Shown: positions 43,601 to 44,016 of the stretch, in pieces | How the letters are laid out: each line of letters opens with the position of its first letter | Numbering within the stretch: the stretch's first letter is position 1 | NCBI GenBank assembly: GCA_030446015.1 | Contig: JASUSO010000010.1 | Span: forward strand, 1 to 44,016 | Direction of reading: 5' to 3' | DNA: 44,016 nt | DNA from: Methanobacteriota archaeon | GTDB lineage: Archaea; Halobacteriota; Methanomicrobia; Methanomicrobiales; Methanoculleaceae | Translations under genes and position numbers: made by a program | Notes under the pieces: model-generated | Told to the model about the DNA's origin: nothing | The model's database searches: none | Seen by the model: the letters and a program-made list of their open reading frames with translations, nothing else

Positions 43601-43920
43601 TCAACGAGTTAACGCCCGGATCCAGGACTGCAACCGATAGACAAGTTCCGACTCAGGCCGGATGATGATATCCGCCCCATCCCCGGCAGCCTTTCTCCAG
43701 AACTCCGTGACAAGCGCATGCGCCTCGGCCTTCGACATCAGTTCCATTAATGCACAATGCTGGCCGGCCTTCAGAAAAACCTTGATCCTATCTCCACTTC
43801 TCGCAACCCGCGTCATCATGTACGGGTATAGCCGGCAGTCAAGCGGCCTGTCCAGGTAGACGGTGCAGCCGCCCTGAGCCCAGTGAGGGCAGGCAGCACC
43901 ATCTCTTGGCGTTACGATCT
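43601..43920 (-). pseudogene. Cysteine-cluster (YkgJ-type) protein gene truncated by a transposable element
   Basis: About 106 codons remain. From VTPRDGAACPHWAQGGCTVY onward the frame shows the second half of a zinc/iron-chelating cysteine-cluster domain (RPLDCRLYPY). The N-terminal CxxCxxCC half that should precede it is missing. Upstream of about 43920 the open frame runs straight into the terminal hairpin of an IS200/IS605-type element, so the Met at 43969 belongs to that element. I infer that the insertion cut the gene. The remaining C-terminus (to 43601) is intact. Confidence 0.75.
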
Positions 43921-44016
43921 GACATACTCCCACGGCTAAAGCACGTGGGGTTCTGACGTTGCTTGGCATTCTTCAAGCATTGCGTCGTGGGGTATCAGTG
44001 CTCCCATCGTGTACAT
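43918..44016 (-). mobile_element. Right end of an IS200/IS605-family element (continues past the window)
   Basis: A stem-loop with CCCACG/CGTGGG arms (43929-43934 with 43944-43949) and the loop TAAA is the kind of end hairpin these elements carry. It contains the stop of the transposon-encoded protein and is followed by GTATGTCAG at the presumed boundary (about 43918-43920). Only the terminal 99 bases are in the window. Confidence 0.75.
43936..44016 (-). CDS. TnpB-like protein, last 26 residues
   Basis: The C-terminal fragment reads MYTMGALIPHDAMLEECQAT and ends SEPHVL-stop, with the stop codon inside the end hairpin. That arrangement is typical of tnpB in IS200/IS605 elements, where the 3' end also templates the guide RNA. 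Catalytic residues lie outside the window, so activity cannot be judged. Confidence 0.6.
   Translation of the reverse strand: MYTMGALIPHDAMLEECQATSEPHVL

Overview
The window is a high-GC, gene-dense stretch of a methanogenic archaeon. It most resembles Methanomicrobiales and the Methanoculleus group, although that placement is an inference from gene content and style, not from a search. Supporting signs are archaeal-type genes (DNA topoisomerase VI, RNase P proteins Rpp30 and Pop5, L15e, L37Ae, RpoP, SBDS, NAC, Pcc1, a Brix-domain protein, an archaeal-lipid UbiA prenyltransferase), methanogen genes (mfnB for methanofuran, an HdrA-like flavoprotein), an intron in tRNA-Tyr, and TATA-type promoters. 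No CRISPR array, rRNA or complete mobile element is present. The only mobile DNA recognised is the end of an IS200/IS605-type tnpB element at the right edge.

Layout. 1-3820 (minus): a small membrane protein, hisS, top6B and the 5' part of top6A in one tight operon. 3868-7380 (plus): larB-nadM (start and stop overlapping), a coiled-coil protein, a membrane-anchored protein, then a decayed small membrane-protein gene. 7791-9401 (minus): a conserved small protein and a Ygr210/YchF-type GTPase. 9555-10969 (plus): a pyruvate-kinase-C-like protein and a polytopic membrane protein. 11365-12561 (minus): a DUF92 membrane protein. 12749-15340 (plus): valS, whose 3' end overlaps the convergent tmk/HisA-like pair (15297-16588, minus). 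16633-18792 (plus): mfnB-guaB. 18831-19863 (plus): an ArsR-type regulator and an Hsp20-like protein with a palindrome at the start. 20034-20802 (minus): a HEAT-repeat protein and a candidate 41-residue membrane protein. 21019-21215 (minus): tRNA-Asp and intron-containing tRNA-Tyr. 21363-22907 (plus): a LeuA/CimA/AksA-family synthase with no normal start codon.

22942-27789 (minus) is the archaeal RNA-processing, translation and proteasome superoperon: L15e, Rpp30, Pop5, PsmA, SBDS, L37Ae, RpoP, Brix, Pcc1, prefoldin beta. The three exosome genes usually found between SBDS and L37Ae are absent. 27917-29873 (minus): moaC and bifunctional nnr. 29874-30563 is a 690-base non-coding stretch rich in hairpins. 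30564-33454 (plus): RecJ-like nuclease, PUA protein, NAC and TrmI, overlapping end to start. 33458-33646 (minus): a small Cys-rich protein. 33827-35187 (plus): pyrB-pyrI, convergent with coaD. 35868-39391 (plus): gamma-carbonic-anhydrase-like protein, short HdrA-like protein, MtnA and a DUF116 protein, all overlapping by 4-8 bases. 39356-40857 (minus): a bactofilin-like protein and the UbiA prenyltransferase. 40930-43558: tRNA-Arg, trm1, a DRG GTPase and tRNA-Glu. 43601-44016: a cysteine-cluster protein gene cut by the tnpB element.

Two features recur. Many adjacent genes are translationally coupled by ATGA-type overlaps, and four convergent pairs overlap at their 3' ends. Several intergenic spaces carry a modular hairpin repeat (CGCGAAG and TCGAACTCC blocks), the clearest repeated structure not explained by the genes.
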